64,000 bases of DNA, from positions 12,339,001 to 12,403,000 of the forward strand of contig JAYKKT010000073.1 of NCBI GenBank assembly GCA_036023115.1, written 5' to 3'. This DNA is from Brasenia schreberi. Taxonomy: Eukaryota; Streptophyta; Magnoliopsida; Nymphaeales; Cabombaceae. Position numbers and translations under genes: made by a program. This document shows, piece after piece, positions 44,406-57,239 of this stretch (position 1 is its first letter; each line of letters opens with the position of its first letter). A model generated the notes under the pieces. It was not told the DNA's origin. It made no database searches and saw nothing but the letters and a program-made list of their open reading frames with translations.

Positions 44406-45469
44406 GTTAGGAAAACATTCGACACAACACGAACACAACGAAAGACACGGAAACTGCCACCCAAGTTTTTTATAATCGTCTTAGCCGGGCCCCACCTTTC
44501 CATACCTAGATGGATGGTACTTTTGGCAGAATATAGCACCGGGTTGATGCTTTATATGTGTTTAGAGTGACAGATCTCCATGTGAGCTTGAAAACCACAT
44601 GTTCTCTAACTCGCACTAAAAGATGTGGCTATCACCTTATAACAACCACAAGTATGAATTATCTTTTTTTGGCCAAATATTAGACATCAAATGTATGATG
44701 CTCATAAGAGAATGACAATCAGAAACTGAGTGAACAGTATGACAAGTTTTCTTTGTGGGTCTCCTTCACTCTACTTAAAATTTACGATCTTGATCAAAGA
44801 AACAAACTTAAAGACAAGAGTGATTGAATCTTGCTCACTATTGATAATGCTCACTCATGCTCGATCATTATTATTTTGAAACATAAGTATAATAATAATC
44901 TCCTTCAACTTTCTCAAAATCTCTTAAAAAATTTTAAATTATGATTATATGTCACTGAAAAGCAATTCATAAGTGGAGTAGGATTTTGTTTTATATCTTA
45001 TATATATAGTGATTGAATCCGGCTCACATGTTATGCTGCATATTCATTACTTTTGGGTGGTATGAGTTTATATCAATGTTCTTCATGCTTCTTCAAAATC
45101 TCTTAAATAATTTTAAATTATATTTATATCATCCAAAAATAAGGGGTGAACATGAGTGAGCATGTTAGAAGTGAGTAAGAAGATCTATTTTCTTATATAT
45201 ATAAATATATATAGAGAGAGAGATGTTATACTTGAATCTTTAGCACTAAGGCTGAAAGTTAACGCCCTCTCTCTCACTCATTCTTTGCCCACCTTTTGTG
45301 GTTCCATCTCTCTTTCTCAATCGGTGTTGGGGGTAGTAGTACGTGGCATAGTGATAGTAGGAGATTCCGGAGGAGATGAGAATGAGAGGATAATTTTTGG
45401 ATTTCCTTTTTTCATATGATTAAAGCTAAAAATTGCAAGGGATTGTGAGCATGAAAGTATAAACACACA

Positions 45470-45571
<102 letters not shown>

Positions 45572-45644
45572 CATTTAAAGAGGAGTTTACATTTAAAGAA
45601 CCTAACAAAAATAAAAAACCGAAAGGAACTCGTTACCTCAACCG

Positions 45645-45860
45645 TTAAATTGGGCCAATGTAATTCAGGTATATGCCGGTGTTTCTAGTCATCCTCTTCC
45701 ACCGTTCGAAGAACGTTCCAAACGTCGATAAATCTTCCCCTGGGATGAGTGGTTTTCGGTGGGAAAGTAGTCCTTGGTCCAAAGGTTCAGCATAGAAACG
45801 GCCGCCATACAGATCTTGTTCCGGCGGGACAGTCACGAACTGTAACATACACTTTCTCAT
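45645..45860 (-). other. unassigned 71-codon open frame
   Basis: It contains EQDLYGGRFYAEPLDQGLLS and [20 protein letters not shown], which has protein-like composition, but I recognise no family and there is no supporting context. It lies about 600 bases beyond the 3' end of the LAZY1-like gene, on the same strand. It could be a transposon or exon fragment. Confidence 0.25.
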
Positions 45861-46455
45861 CCAACTTCCAACGTATACCTAACAGTGCACTTTCTTAGCA
45901 TAGAGAGGGAGTTTTTAATACACGTGTTTTACTGTATAATTCTGTATAAACATCTCCATTGTTTGATCTATTTCGATTTAAGTCGAGAATTGCCTAAACC
46001 GGCAAAAAATGTAAATCATTTACATTTTTAAAAGAAAAAGGAAATTTTCAAAACGACGGTTTAGAATTACTGGTTTCGTTTTGTGAAAAATGGAACCAGA
46101 ACCAAACTGGGTGATCCATGGTTCCGATTTCACCCGGTTGAGTTCCCGTTGGAACCGCCTGGCTGGTTATGGCCATGTCTTATTTGACCTTAACAAGGCT
46201 CTTAATTACTTTGATTAAGATATTTCAAGAAAGGTTGATACATTTAGGCTTAAACTAAATATGTACATGCGTGTGCACCAGAGAGAGAGGGAGAGCAGAA
46301 TGTCATTACAACATATTACATATTGCAACATTATAAAATTAATTTTGTCATTTAGATCTCCACATGACAGACGTACAAGCAAGCGACTTCTATTCACCAA
46401 CAAAGTACTCCATTAATTCAAACTCAATAAAGTTAAAGCACTTCACTGCATCCTT

Positions 46456-47163
46456 TTAGAGCTCCAACACAAGATCTGCGAATCCAGAAAACATATTGGA
46501 GAACTCATAGTTAGTCATTTCGTTCATAAAAAAATATGATGCCGTGACAAAACCTTTTATTCTCTAAATCATAAGTGAGGAATTTGGCACTTACAATCTG
46601 CATCCGTCTTTATCCAATACTCTCTGCTTCCACTGGAATCGCTTCCACAAATAGTGAATGCAGGAGGGATTGGCTGGCTCTTGTGTCGACGAATCTTCTC
46701 TTTTCCGGTGACCGGATCGACATGAATAAAGTTGTCCTTGTCGTCAAGCATATCGTAATCCTCTCTGTTCTTAATCTCTTCCATGGAGCATTTCTTAGTA
46801 GTTACGCAGAGCTCCGAGGGATGCACTTTGCGGTTAAACATATGAAACAGCTGCATGAATTATCAGAAACGTACTAAATTCCACTGAACCCCCCCTAATT
46901 AAGATTCAATTATATAACAAAGAACCACAAATGTGTTTGCAGTCACAAACTTAGCACCAAAACCAATAGCCAAGTCCAACCTTATAGTAAGTGGGAACAT
47001 ATACATGGACTGCAGTTTTCTATTATATCTGATACTATCTAACAGTGAATATGAAATGACTTCATATTTATCTGTATGTGTATTTAAGGAATACTTTAAA
47101 TTAACACAAGTTTCTTCTATCATGCATCTAATTTAGAAAAGATCCGATTCCCCACGAACACTA

Positions 47164-47236
<73 letters not shown>

Positions 47237-49015
47237 GCCAACTTGTTCGGCTTCCTCCGTTTCTTTTCACAATGAGAACCACAATCAAAATGGTCCTCAC
47301 CACCTTCTATTTATCTATCTCTTTATATATATACCTTATACACCTATTTTATTGCACCAGTCACCTCTTCCTCCAACCAATCTTTCTCTAATCATAGCAC
47401 ACACACACGTGTGTGTGCGCGGGTGTAGATATGGCAGATCCCCTGACCGGATACACGCTGCACGAAAGAGTCTACAACGCCAGTAACACTGTCCAACGTT
47501 GGGTGTCATTGGTCGTTATGGTTAGAAAGAGATGATAGACAAACTCGTGAATGGTTGTAACTAATATATAATCTTTTGCCTTGATCCATTAGAAGAACTA
47601 GGCTGTCGAACAGGTGATCTGACAGATCATGTTGTAGCACCAGAATACATGTTTATTCACCTTATAATCTTGATGAAATGTTGCCGAGACTACATGAATG
47701 CATGGGTTGTGGTGCTAGATCATGACCTCCTATGATCAGACCCATCATGGAGAACTAGTGAATCACTAACGTTAATATATATATATATATAGGTAGTCAC
47801 AAATTAGAAGAATTAATCGATCACTATTGCAATTGGTAGCAAGGGTACCTTGTGGAATTTATTTTCAGGAGCAGCATTATCGGTGGACCCCGAGTTCATC
47901 GAGGATCCGGCTCGACGGTTCAGTATTTTCTTGACTAAGTGAGTGGCTTTCGGCTCCTTCATCTTCCCGGCCTTATATCCCGGTGGTTCAGCCCCTTTGG
48001 AACGCTTGCTCTTCGAGAACAACTCCCCAAGTGAGATCCTGCGCTCCTTCTTCGGTACTGGAACCTTTTCGACTTCAACCTGAGATCCAGATCCATCAAC
48101 CTGTGGATCATGAACCGGGTTCAAGGAATAAGTGCTCCAGACATCCTCAGTTGGATCGACGGTTTTTTCCGCATCCAGGTGGCATACTCCCGACCCTCCA
48201 TCAAAGGTACTTTCCTTCTTATCCGCGGCCTTCTCGAGGTGATCAACTTCATTTTCTAGGTTCTTTTCGGGCTCCGTCTCCAAGTCTGGGGTGGGCTCAA
48301 CAGGGTCGACCACACCCAGGGTGCCGATGGCAAGGAAACCATGGTGCCAATGAGTGAAGAGGTCAAACATGGTCTCTTCCTCATCTTCTTTAGCAGCATC
48401 AATCCCAGGGAAAGGTTTGAGATAGTCAGCGTAGTGATTGCTTGCTGCTCTTGTCAATGCAGGCTTGCATCCATCCACAGAAGCTCGACCTATATAAGAA
48501 ACAAGCAAATTTGAGGACAGCTAATATGCAGCATCCCTGCATGACAGAGATTCTGTTCCGATACAGCAATCATTCTGTGTTTATCGAGATGGGCACCACA
48601 CCCTTCTCCAGAAACGCCATGACGGTTCACGGATAGCCATGAGGCTGGGAGATGCATATGAATTGCTGCTGTATAAAACATGGGCACTGAGAGAACCGCC
48701 TCTTTCTTTGGCAATTTGTGAAAACTAAATTAAACAAAACTTTATGATCTCAATTCGATCATCAAACACAGAAAAGGGCCAAGAGAGAGAGAGACCAATA
48801 TGGAAATCCTTCAAAGGGTCTGGAGGGGTATTCTGCCGAAGCTTGCGGTGCATCCAACCAAGTATCTAATGAACAAGCAAACAACATTAACTGGTTTTCA
48901 ATCAATCAGGCGCATGAAGTACAGAGACTTTTCATACATGAATATGATCAACAAACAACATTTCAATATGATCAGGATCATAGAGCTAGCACGCCTTGAA
49001 TCCACTCACCCTCAT
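46456..49015 (-). CDS. LAZY1: LAZY1-like gravitropism protein (IGT family), five exons
   Basis: LAZY1 proteins control branch and shoot angle by linking gravity sensing to polar auxin transport. The exons are 49010-49015, 48796-48865, 47849-48489, 46595-46850 and 46456-46475, each with GT and AG borders. They join in phase to 993 bases, or 330 residues. The first coding exon is only ATG AGG. Exon 2 gives the family N-terminus, ILGWMHRKLRQN. Exon 3 has GFLAIGTLG (IGT at about residue 80-82), an acidic middle, and KKERRISLGELFSKSKRSK. Exon 4 has LFHMFNRKVHPSE and GSREYWIKTDAD. The 20-base last exon completes YLVLEL, the conserved C-terminal motif known to bind RLD partners. No stop or frameshift is seen. 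Introns 2 and 3 are about 0.3 and 1.0 kb, with a (CT)n(AT)n run in intron 3. I assign LAZY1 rather than other IGT members from the N-terminus and overall layout. Confidence 0.93.
47167..47234. repeat. (CT)n(AT)n microsatellite in LAZY1 intron 3
   Basis: About 32 bases of CT followed by about 34 of TA, inside the third intron of the LAZY1-like gene. Confidence 0.95.
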
Positions 49016-49314
49016 TTCCTTTGATTGTTTTCAGCAGAGAGAAATCTAGAGATGAAAGGACGTGGGCAGGTGGTGTAGGGTAGTAACGGAGGGAGCTAAA
49101 AGATGAGTGGAAAGGTGAGCATTAACTGATACGAAGGGAGGAAGGGAGGGTGTCTAAATGAAGAAAGAGAGAAGTACATGTTGGTGTGGAAGGAAACAAC
49201 ATAGAGAAGGCGCCAAAAGCAAGGGTGCTGGAGTACTTGATTGTTGCCAACCAATCATGTGTTTGAACAGGACATGGGTTGGATTTGAGAGAATACCATG
49301 GGTTGGGTGGGAGA

Positions 49315-49339
49315 GGATACCGATCATGCCCAATAACCA

Positions 49340-49370
<31 letters not shown>

Positions 49371-49421
49371 AAAAGAGAGAAAGAGAGGGAGAGTAGTGGT
49401 TGTTGGGCATGATCTGTATCC
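49315..49421. repeat. long hairpin upstream of LAZY1
   Basis: The left arm GGATACCGATCATGCCCAAT and the following AACCACTCTC pair with the right arm GAGAGTAGTGGTTG, TTGGGCATGATCTGTATCC with few mismatches, around a (CT)n(AT)n centre. The foldback is about 107 bases and starts about 300 bases ahead of the LAZY1 start codon. It could be a small MITE or an inverted duplication grown around the microsatellite. Confidence 0.85.
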
Positions 49422-49538
49422 TATATATCCAGTTGCACGTGTGAGGGTGCATATGAGCCTACCTTTTGCATTTGTGCTCGAGTCGGGGCAAGTTGGTGAA
49501 AGTGTACTTAGTTTAATCATACCAATGTGTCAGCAAGT

Positions 49539-49659
<121 letters not shown>

Positions 49660-50631
49660 GACGCATATTCAGATGCAAAATTGAATGCAGGATATAAGCG
49701 GATCCCATTGTCAATCGGGTCGTGGAATTTGCTCATTGGATCTAATTAGCAATTGGATTGTATAAATTAGATCATGCAACCTCTCACAGATTCATACTCA
49801 TGCATTTTTTTTCTTTTGGAGTTATGAGTACAATGATGTAATGATTTATATTTTTTCAATCATTCTTATATTTTTTTAAATGATATTTAAGCCCCATAAA
49901 AATATTATCTCTCTTCTCACTCTCTATAATATATATCATGCACATAAAAGATATACATTGTGGGGGTTCGGATTGGGGCTCAATCCTGACCTTGTGTGAT
50001 ATTTTGTCATGTCAAAATTTGGAATGACAGTAGCCCGACCTGGGGTGACTAATCCCTAACCAGAACATGTTCTTTTTCGGGTCGGTTTTGGATCACATTG
50101 TCATGTCGGGTCTAAAATTGCCAAATGCTTTTCATATACTTAAATTAACTGTACAAACTTATGCAATCTGAACCTAATGGGATAAGCAATTTTCATGTTC
50201 AGTTTGCCTAAATTTCTGTTCACTTGGATAAACAAGGCAAACCAACATGAACACGCTCATCACAAGCCAAACCAAGCCGAACAACGAGCAGCTCGATTCG
50301 TTTATCAGCCTGGAATTTTGTACGTAGCGGTCTTTTCTTAACTGCTAGCGGTTTGGTTGCATCCTCTCGTCTCGACGTAATTGATACCTTTTAGCTCTAG
50401 TCCTTATGTTCATCTAATAATGCAATGTATCTTCACCAGAACCTATTAATTCTGCCTTTCATGGTGTCGGGGGTTATAAGTGTGGGGTTTCTTTTTTCTG
50501 CTAAATTAACCGAGAAGATCACAAGGACCCCACTGAACGTGGTTCGAGTCAGCCAACTTTCGGGGTAAATTCTCTCCCAGCATTGGTTTTCTCCACTCAC
50601 AAGATTCGAAGTTGACACCTTGCCTGAGTGT

Positions 50632-51290
50632 AGGGATGGCAACGGGACAGGTTTTCACTCCACCGGCCCTGCCCTAGAACTCCCCTTTTATACCCCACGC
50701 CATGGTTTTGGGGGACCAAACCCGCACCAACTCAGGAGTATTTTGTTACGACCCACCCCACTTCAACTTATAAAAATATTTTTAAGAAAAAATATTTAAT
50801 ATATATTTTACATAAAATACAAAATCTTATTTATCATATTTTATATTATTAAACTAAAAATTATTATCTATATATAGTTCTATTTATATAAAAATATAAA
50901 CATAAAAGCATGTAAAATACTTATATGCATATGCATATATATATATGTATTAAACATATAATTTATATATAGACACTAAAATGTGTGTGTGTTTTTGTGT
51001 GTATATATATATACTCCGTAGTGGGTCTATCGTAAACCTGCAAAGAGCAGGGTATTGAACTCCCCTATTATACCCCACACCATGGGTTTTGCGGGATCAA
51101 ACCTGCACCAACTCGGGAGTATTTTGTTACGACCCACCCCACTTCAACTTCTAAATTTTTTTTTAAGAAAAAAACATTTAATATATGTAATTTACATAAA
51201 ATATAAAATCTTATTTATGATATTTTATATTATTAAACTAAAATTTATTATGTCTATATAGTTTTATTTATATAGTCAAAGGCATACTAG
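50632..51290. repeat. direct duplication of about 225 bp with GGGATGGCAACGGG start
   Basis: 50677-50905 and 51057-51283 are direct copies, sharing AACTCCCCT-TTATACCCCAC, CCATGG-TTTTG-GGGA, GAGTATTTTGTTACGACCCA and a following AT-rich part. TAGGGATGGCAACGGGACAG at 50636 resembles the start of a family of hAT-like plant repeats. A related start is seen near 27440. Confidence 0.75.
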
Positions 51291-51312
51291 AGACATCTTA
51301 AATTACACATGA

Positions 51313-51362
<50 letters not shown>

Positions 51363-51639
51363 CAGAGCTCAAATAAAATATTAAATTTATTGTAAACATG
51401 TCATGTGTAACCATGCACTCATGAATAGTGTACTTCTTGTCTTGATATCAAGACTTATGTCCGCCACCACTACTCTGTAGAGGACCCCTGATCCCATCTT
51501 CTCTCCCAACTGCGTGGTTCCTTGGGTGAGACAAACTCGCCAGGTGCACCCCTTACCCTGAGGTCTATAGGGAAAATAGTCTCTACATACATACACCATT
51601 AGGGTTATATTTTCATCCACTATATTCACAAACAAAATT

Positions 51640-52170
51640 TTTCATGTATCTCGAAACACGCCTCAATCACGGTTCATACATATCAAACCTATATGTGTGT
51701 GTGTGTGTTTTAAAGTAAATTCTTTGTAAAGCACTCACCACTCCCACTAGTTTACCTATACTCATTGGTACAAAAGGGTTATTCCAGTGGTTCCAAAAAA
51801 ACATTTTTTTGACAATTTAAACTGCCGAAAAAGCCATTTCCGATGGTCCAACCACCCAAAAAGGTTGACGACCTAAAATGGGTTCGAAAAAACCTAAACA
51901 ACCCTAGGAAATACTCACAAAACCATCGAAAATAATCAACTAGGTTGAAACCAACGCAAATAATCCATTTTTTATGCTTCCACTAATCATCGCAAATGTA
52001 CCATAAATGCATTATGGAAAACCACAGGAAATAATCTACTTATATTATAACATTTTTTGATAATTCAAATTTTCACATGGATTTAGGAATAGAGTCTCAT
52101 CACAAACACCTGGTATACAATATGATATTATCATAATATAATTTATCTTGTAGATTTATATATATCTAAG
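51640..52170. other. AT-rich intergenic DNA
   Basis: No coding or structural feature recognised apart from a short (GT)n run at 51692-51708. Confidence 0.5.
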
Positions 52171-52176
52171 AAGATC

Positions 52177-52449
52177 AATGTCTAATTTACAAACATTTAG
52201 AACAAGTGCATAAATGCCATATAGGTCGAATAAAACCAAATTCAATGTCCAATATTACAAACTTTTAAACGAGTACATACATGCCATATGATCCGAATAA
52301 AAGTAAATTCAATGTCTAATGTCACAAACTTTTAAAACGATTACATAAATGTCATATGGGCCAAATATATCCAATACCAATGTTCAATATTACAAACATT
52401 TAAAATGAGTACATAAACAAAAAGTAATCGATCAAATATAACCAAGATC
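52177..52449. repeat. four tandem units of 67-71 bp
   Basis: Units start at AATGT near 52177, 52244, 52311 and 52379, with a partial fifth at 52450. Each carries AATGT-CAAT, ACAAACTTTTAAAA-GA, TACATAAATGCCATATG and an A-rich end. They are diverged but contiguous. Confidence 0.85.
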
Positions 52450-53225
52450 AATGTCCATAGTCTATTATAAAGCTAGTGTAGGAGGTCATGGCTGATCATC
52501 TCTTCTAACATTTTTTCGATCATCTCTTTTATTAGTTCTTGTATTTTATGATTCCTACAATACAAAATAAAACATGATACGTACTTAAAGATATGATTAG
52601 TGGCCACCATTATCAATTTAAAACTATATGTAAAGCAATATTCTCAGAACAATCACTATTACAAATTGAAGCAATAAAATAAATAACTCTCTTGTATAGA
52701 TCATTGTCTCAACAATATCACATGTACACAAGATTACATACAGTTCCAAACGTGTGAAATAATGAAAGATCACTCGTAAGATAGAGTACAAAATTTGATA
52801 TATACTACCAAAATAATAAATAAAGTAATACATAGCCCAATAAATCGATGTCTAATAATAGATTCAGATAATTTGTTATGCTTTGTCAGCATTTTGTATG
52901 GTTCACTCTATTTTTTCTATCTCCCTTACCTTTGTTTTACTTGACCACAACTCACAACATCTCCATAAAGTAGAAGTTGGGACCTCAATTATAAGCTCTC
53001 TTTAAAAAAAAGTTGATTTGCATTGAAGTGAGGCGTAAAGTACCTCCTCTTTGCTTTATTTTGATAGTCGTTTAAAGCTTTTTATAATGTTTTCTTACAA
53101 TTTTTCTTTATCAAATGAGTTGGGATAGATTCATGACTTTCTGAATGCTCATACACAAACTTTTCTACAAAAAAATTAAATATGTAGTAAGATATAAAAC
53201 CCCTTAAAATGTAAGTGTAATAATA

Positions 53226-53462
53226 CTAAATGACTAACATTATCGTTATGTCCCAAATAATATCAAAGACTTGTTCAACATTACCATCCCACCATGTCTC
53301 ATATAAAGAAAAGCAATCATCTTGCTTTGCATAACACCCATGAGCATGGTCCAACTTCAAGTCATTATCACCCACGATTTTAAAGTCTAACACTTCCACG
53401 GTCCACATTTCTCCATCTTGAGGCATACATTGGCATAAAACAGTCTTACCCCTCTTCTTCAT
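53226..53462 (-). other. unassigned 78-codon open frame
   Basis: The minus strand encodes KTVLCQCMPQDGEMWTVEVL and CYAKQDDCFSLYETWWDGN. The composition is protein-like, but I know no matching family. The region around it (52460-55480) is AT-rich and otherwise shows no gene. It may be a relic exon or transposon piece. Confidence 0.25.
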
Positions 53463-53469
53463 TTCTCAG

Positions 53470-55680
53470 AAGATGTTGAAGCTACTTCTCACTGTGATTT
53501 TTCTTCTCTCTTCTCTTATTTCTTAATTTGCAACATCTTCCTCTACAATCATTGATCTTTTTTTATTTGTTAACATGGTATGTCATGTCTTTCATAGGTA
53601 CCTATCAATGAGGTATTTCAGTTACATAACGAAAAACATAATATAGTTAAAAGCAAATAATATAATAGTATATCCTCATCGTCATTATCATGATGATGTT
53701 TGTTACTCCTGCCCACATTTTGTCTACCATTTTTTCCACCTCTTTGGTTGTAGTAACAGCAACTTATCACTATAAAATAATTAGATATATTAGACTCTTT
53801 AATAAGAAGCACAAATAAACAAAACATACAATGTTAAAAACTTAATGAAATAAAAGACATAATTATAAGGAATATAGTATCACAATCTATATATGTACTA
53901 ATAACATATCATTTCAATTGACCTTTTAACTTATAGTTTCAGTTAACTCTTTTACTCATTGCTTTGAAACACATGTACCCATTTCTTTGAACTACTAATA
54001 ATATATAAAACATTTTTAATGGTTTCAAACTTTTAGAATTGAAGTACATGACCACCGAAAAAGATTTACAATAATTATAGACGGGTCATACCATCCAAGA
54101 ATGTTTCATACTACCTCAAATCAGATGGTTCATACCAGATAATGGTTCACTCATCATCAAGAACACTCATGTCATGCTCAATGCAAGTAATAGAACAACT
54201 CAAACATAATTCAGTCATCATTCAAACACATCCACCTACCTCAGAGGCCTTCAAATCCATCAATATACGCCCATGTCCACATATAGCCTCTCCATATAAT
54301 TATGTTTCGCTACCTAAACAAATATAAAACCAAAATCAAATTATACACTATCCATGGACAAAACTAGCGGTTCAATCTGCACAAGAATTGGAATACAAAA
54401 AGGCTTCAAAACCAACCAAATTCCTATTTGGCTCCTAAATAATGTTCTAGATCCAATTTTATGAGTACAAAATCATCCTTATTTGTTTCCTAAATCATAT
54501 TAAAAACGTGATGTTAGTCATCTAGAATTGGCTAGCGTCGGAAACTGACTCCAAATAACCCTAAAACAGACCAAAACCCTGTCTTGATCCATTTACGTAG
54601 GTTTAGATCCATTTCAAGAATCTGGATCCACTTATACGTTTAGATCCATTGAAAGAGTCCAGACTCATATATCCAGCTGGACCTGTCCAACTCGATTTGA
54701 CCCACACCCGTGTCACTCTTACACACAAGTTATCTGAAAAACGTACCGTTATGACACGACACAACACATTTGGCCCAAACCATTCCAAATCGTTTTCCGA
54801 CGGTGTTTTGACCTACACAAGGCCTGCCCAATTTCCTGCAAGCTTAAGTATTGAACTTTTTTCTTTTGGTACAATGGGAGGCCGGAGCGACATCCAGGTC
54901 AGCTATTGCTCTTTGTAATGTCTTTGAATGTTTGGAATGAAAAACAAAGGGAGGAATACTATTCAAATTCAAAATTAATTATGCAAACCATAAGACAAGA
55001 TTTAGGTGGTTCAGAGTGAAGGATTGCCCATCTCTTGCATCCATGGCTGCCACAGATAAACTTCCATTATTGATGATCAATGTACAACCAAAAATTGCTA
55101 AACCAGGAGAAAAGGAAAAATTAGATGAATAATCCGATTTCGAGGTTTGGTAATGGTGTTAGCCGATTTGATGCTGCTCATAGTTCCTCAAACATTTAGC
55201 ATCATAAAATAAATTAAATTGGCAAAGAATGCGAAATTGTTTCATTATTGGTCGCAAAAAGTCAAATTTGCACTTGTGGTCGAAAAATGGTGCAACCCCA
55301 TACAGCAAAAGGATTACTTAGTGTTGCAGGTATCATGAATTTCCCAACCAGAGCTAAAACCGGAACCAATCCATCTCCCACACTAAGGGGAGTTGATTAC
55401 ATTAAGTCTTAATCGCCATATTTTATTCGATCTTTTTCAATGTTAAAGTTGAATTCCCATCAGATTTTATAAATTTAGCTGAACTAATTAGTTTGGAGGT
55501 TCAGAAAATCATTGCTTGACATACAAACCAGAGAGTACATTGGGTGTTTCTGTTGAATCGAGAAGGCGATGAAGACGTGTGGAAGCAAGAGGAGTTCATT
55601 TAGAGCATCACAAGACTTGGATCGCCAAGCACGGTTCACTTCCAAAAGGTTTTCACAGTAGAGAATATATCCTTTCGTGT
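53470..55680. other. intergenic DNA without recognisable genes
   Basis: About 2.2 kb of AT-rich sequence. At 54868-54890 TTGGTACAATGGGAGGCCGG resembles the tail of the SINE family and may be a truncated copy. Nothing else is supported. Confidence 0.45.
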
Positions 55681-55684
55681 GACC

Positions 55685-55857
55685 CAATGGTGGATGTAGA
55701 AAATAGTTTTGGAAGGGGCGATGTACATATTTTATCGTATTAGGGGGCGCAGCATGAATCTCAACCATATATTTATTGTAAAACGTAGGTTTTACTGTAA
55801 AAAATTTAAATTTCAGGGGAGCAGCCGCCCCCACCCCTCCATGTACATCCGCCATTG
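55685..55857. mobile_element. 173-bp MITE, probably hAT
   Basis: Terminal inverted repeats are CAATGGTGGATGTA on the left and TACATCCGCCATTG on the right, with one mismatch. The flanking octamers are gtgtgacc and gtatgact, alike at six of eight bases, consistent with an old 8-bp target duplication. The short open frames across it are not genes. Confidence 0.75.
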
Positions 55858-56100
55858 GTATGACTGGTGTCGGAGGATTCTTGTGGCTGAAGCTTTGAGG
55901 CAGTTGTTTCTCAAGTTTGTTGGTATCTTTGTATTTACGAACTTGTTTCTACTGTTGTTATACAGCCCTTTTTTAGAGATAAGTTTGTGCTTTAAGTCAA
56001 TTGTTGAGAGATTATATATTGGCGTTCTGATTGTCTAAGTACACTTTTTGTCTACAATAATGTCATATTTCTATTCTACTTAAATTTAGTACTTCAATTC

Positions 56101-56276
56101 TTTTTTGTTATTATTTATATATTTGATTGTATTTTTTTACATGTAAGAAGTGATTGCCGCTTTTTTGTTATTATTTACATATTTGATTATATTTTTTATA
56201 TGTAAGATGTGATTACTATTTTTTGTTATTATTTATATATTTGATTGTATTTTTATATGCAAGTTGTGATTGCCTA
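56101..56276. repeat. three tandem 60-bp units
   Basis: Units of TTTTTTGTTATTATTTA, ATATTTGATT, a T run, A(C/T)ATG(T/C)AAG and GTGATT repeat three times with near-exact 60-base spacing. Confidence 0.9.
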
Positions 56277-56631
56277 GTTGTTGAGTCAGTATGTCATGTC
56301 AGTACGTTGTTGTTTTATCGTTGGATTTGTAGGTTCGATTTAATATTATAATATTAATAGAGAAGAAAACATTAAATTCATAATTGAAAGGAAGTACATA
56401 CCGGCACACATGATGGCGATCATTGTATGTATATCTTAAAGCTGCAGGCCAGATGAGAGAATCTAGAGAGAGATTGCCCCTTCCAAAAGTTGAACCCAAA
56501 TGCTCGTCTTCATGCAATGGGCAGACGTAGCCACATGCATGCACGTGGGTGCAAAAGAAAGAATTGAAAGCCTCATAGCTTGTCATGGATGCCTAACACA
56601 CGGGGAGGTTCTTTAACAAGGCGCGCTTATA

Positions 56632-56733
56632 TTTCACATTTATAAAACATTTATATTTATCTATATATATATATATATATTTCATATTTATAAAACACTT
56701 ATATTTATCTATATATATTTCACATTTATAAAA

Positions 56734-56768
<35 letters not shown>
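56632..56768. repeat. tandem TTCACATTTATAAAACA units with (AT)n
   Basis: TTCA(C/T)ATTTATAAAACA followed by ATATTTATCTATATA occurs three times, separated by (AT)n of differing length and ending in a longer (AT)n run. Confidence 0.88.
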
Positions 56769-56771
<3 letters not shown>

Positions 56772-57036
56772 TAACGAACTATGTTTCAAAAGGTGCATGC
56801 TTCAGTGCCTCGCCCTAAAGTGGTTTGCCGCTGTAGGAAAGAAACTGATGTTAATAGGTGAAGGTGAAAGAAAACTATATTGAGAGTTTAGTCTATTCAA
56901 TTGGGCATAATGAAGACAGAATCCAAGTTGACCCTACTTAGTGTGAAAAGAATGACTTATTTTTAGTTGGCTTTACTTTGGAATCACATTTGCAAGGAGG
57001 TTATTAGGAAAAAAGTTGATAGAGGTACACCAATGC

Positions 57037-57235
57037 ATCAAATCTGAACAATCCAATCAAAAGATTGAATAACTTATATTTAAAATTAAAAATTAAAAAT
57101 GAATCAAATCTAGACAATCCAATCAAAAAATCAAATAACTTACATTTAAATTTAAAAAAACAAAAAGCACATCAAATTTGAACAGAATGATCAAAAGATA
57201 GGATGACTTACACTTAAATTTAAAAAGCAAAAAAT
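57037..57235. repeat. three tandem units of 66-68 bp
   Basis: Units start ATCAAAT(C/T)T(G/A) at 57037, 57103 and 57171, and share CAATCCAATCAAAA, AATAACTTA-ATTTAAA and an A-rich end. They are diverged copies. Confidence 0.82.
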
Positions 57236-57239
57236 TCAT

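Noticed and set aside
47983..48357. 124-codon plus-strand frame
   Set aside because: It is the antisense shadow of LAZY1 exon 3.
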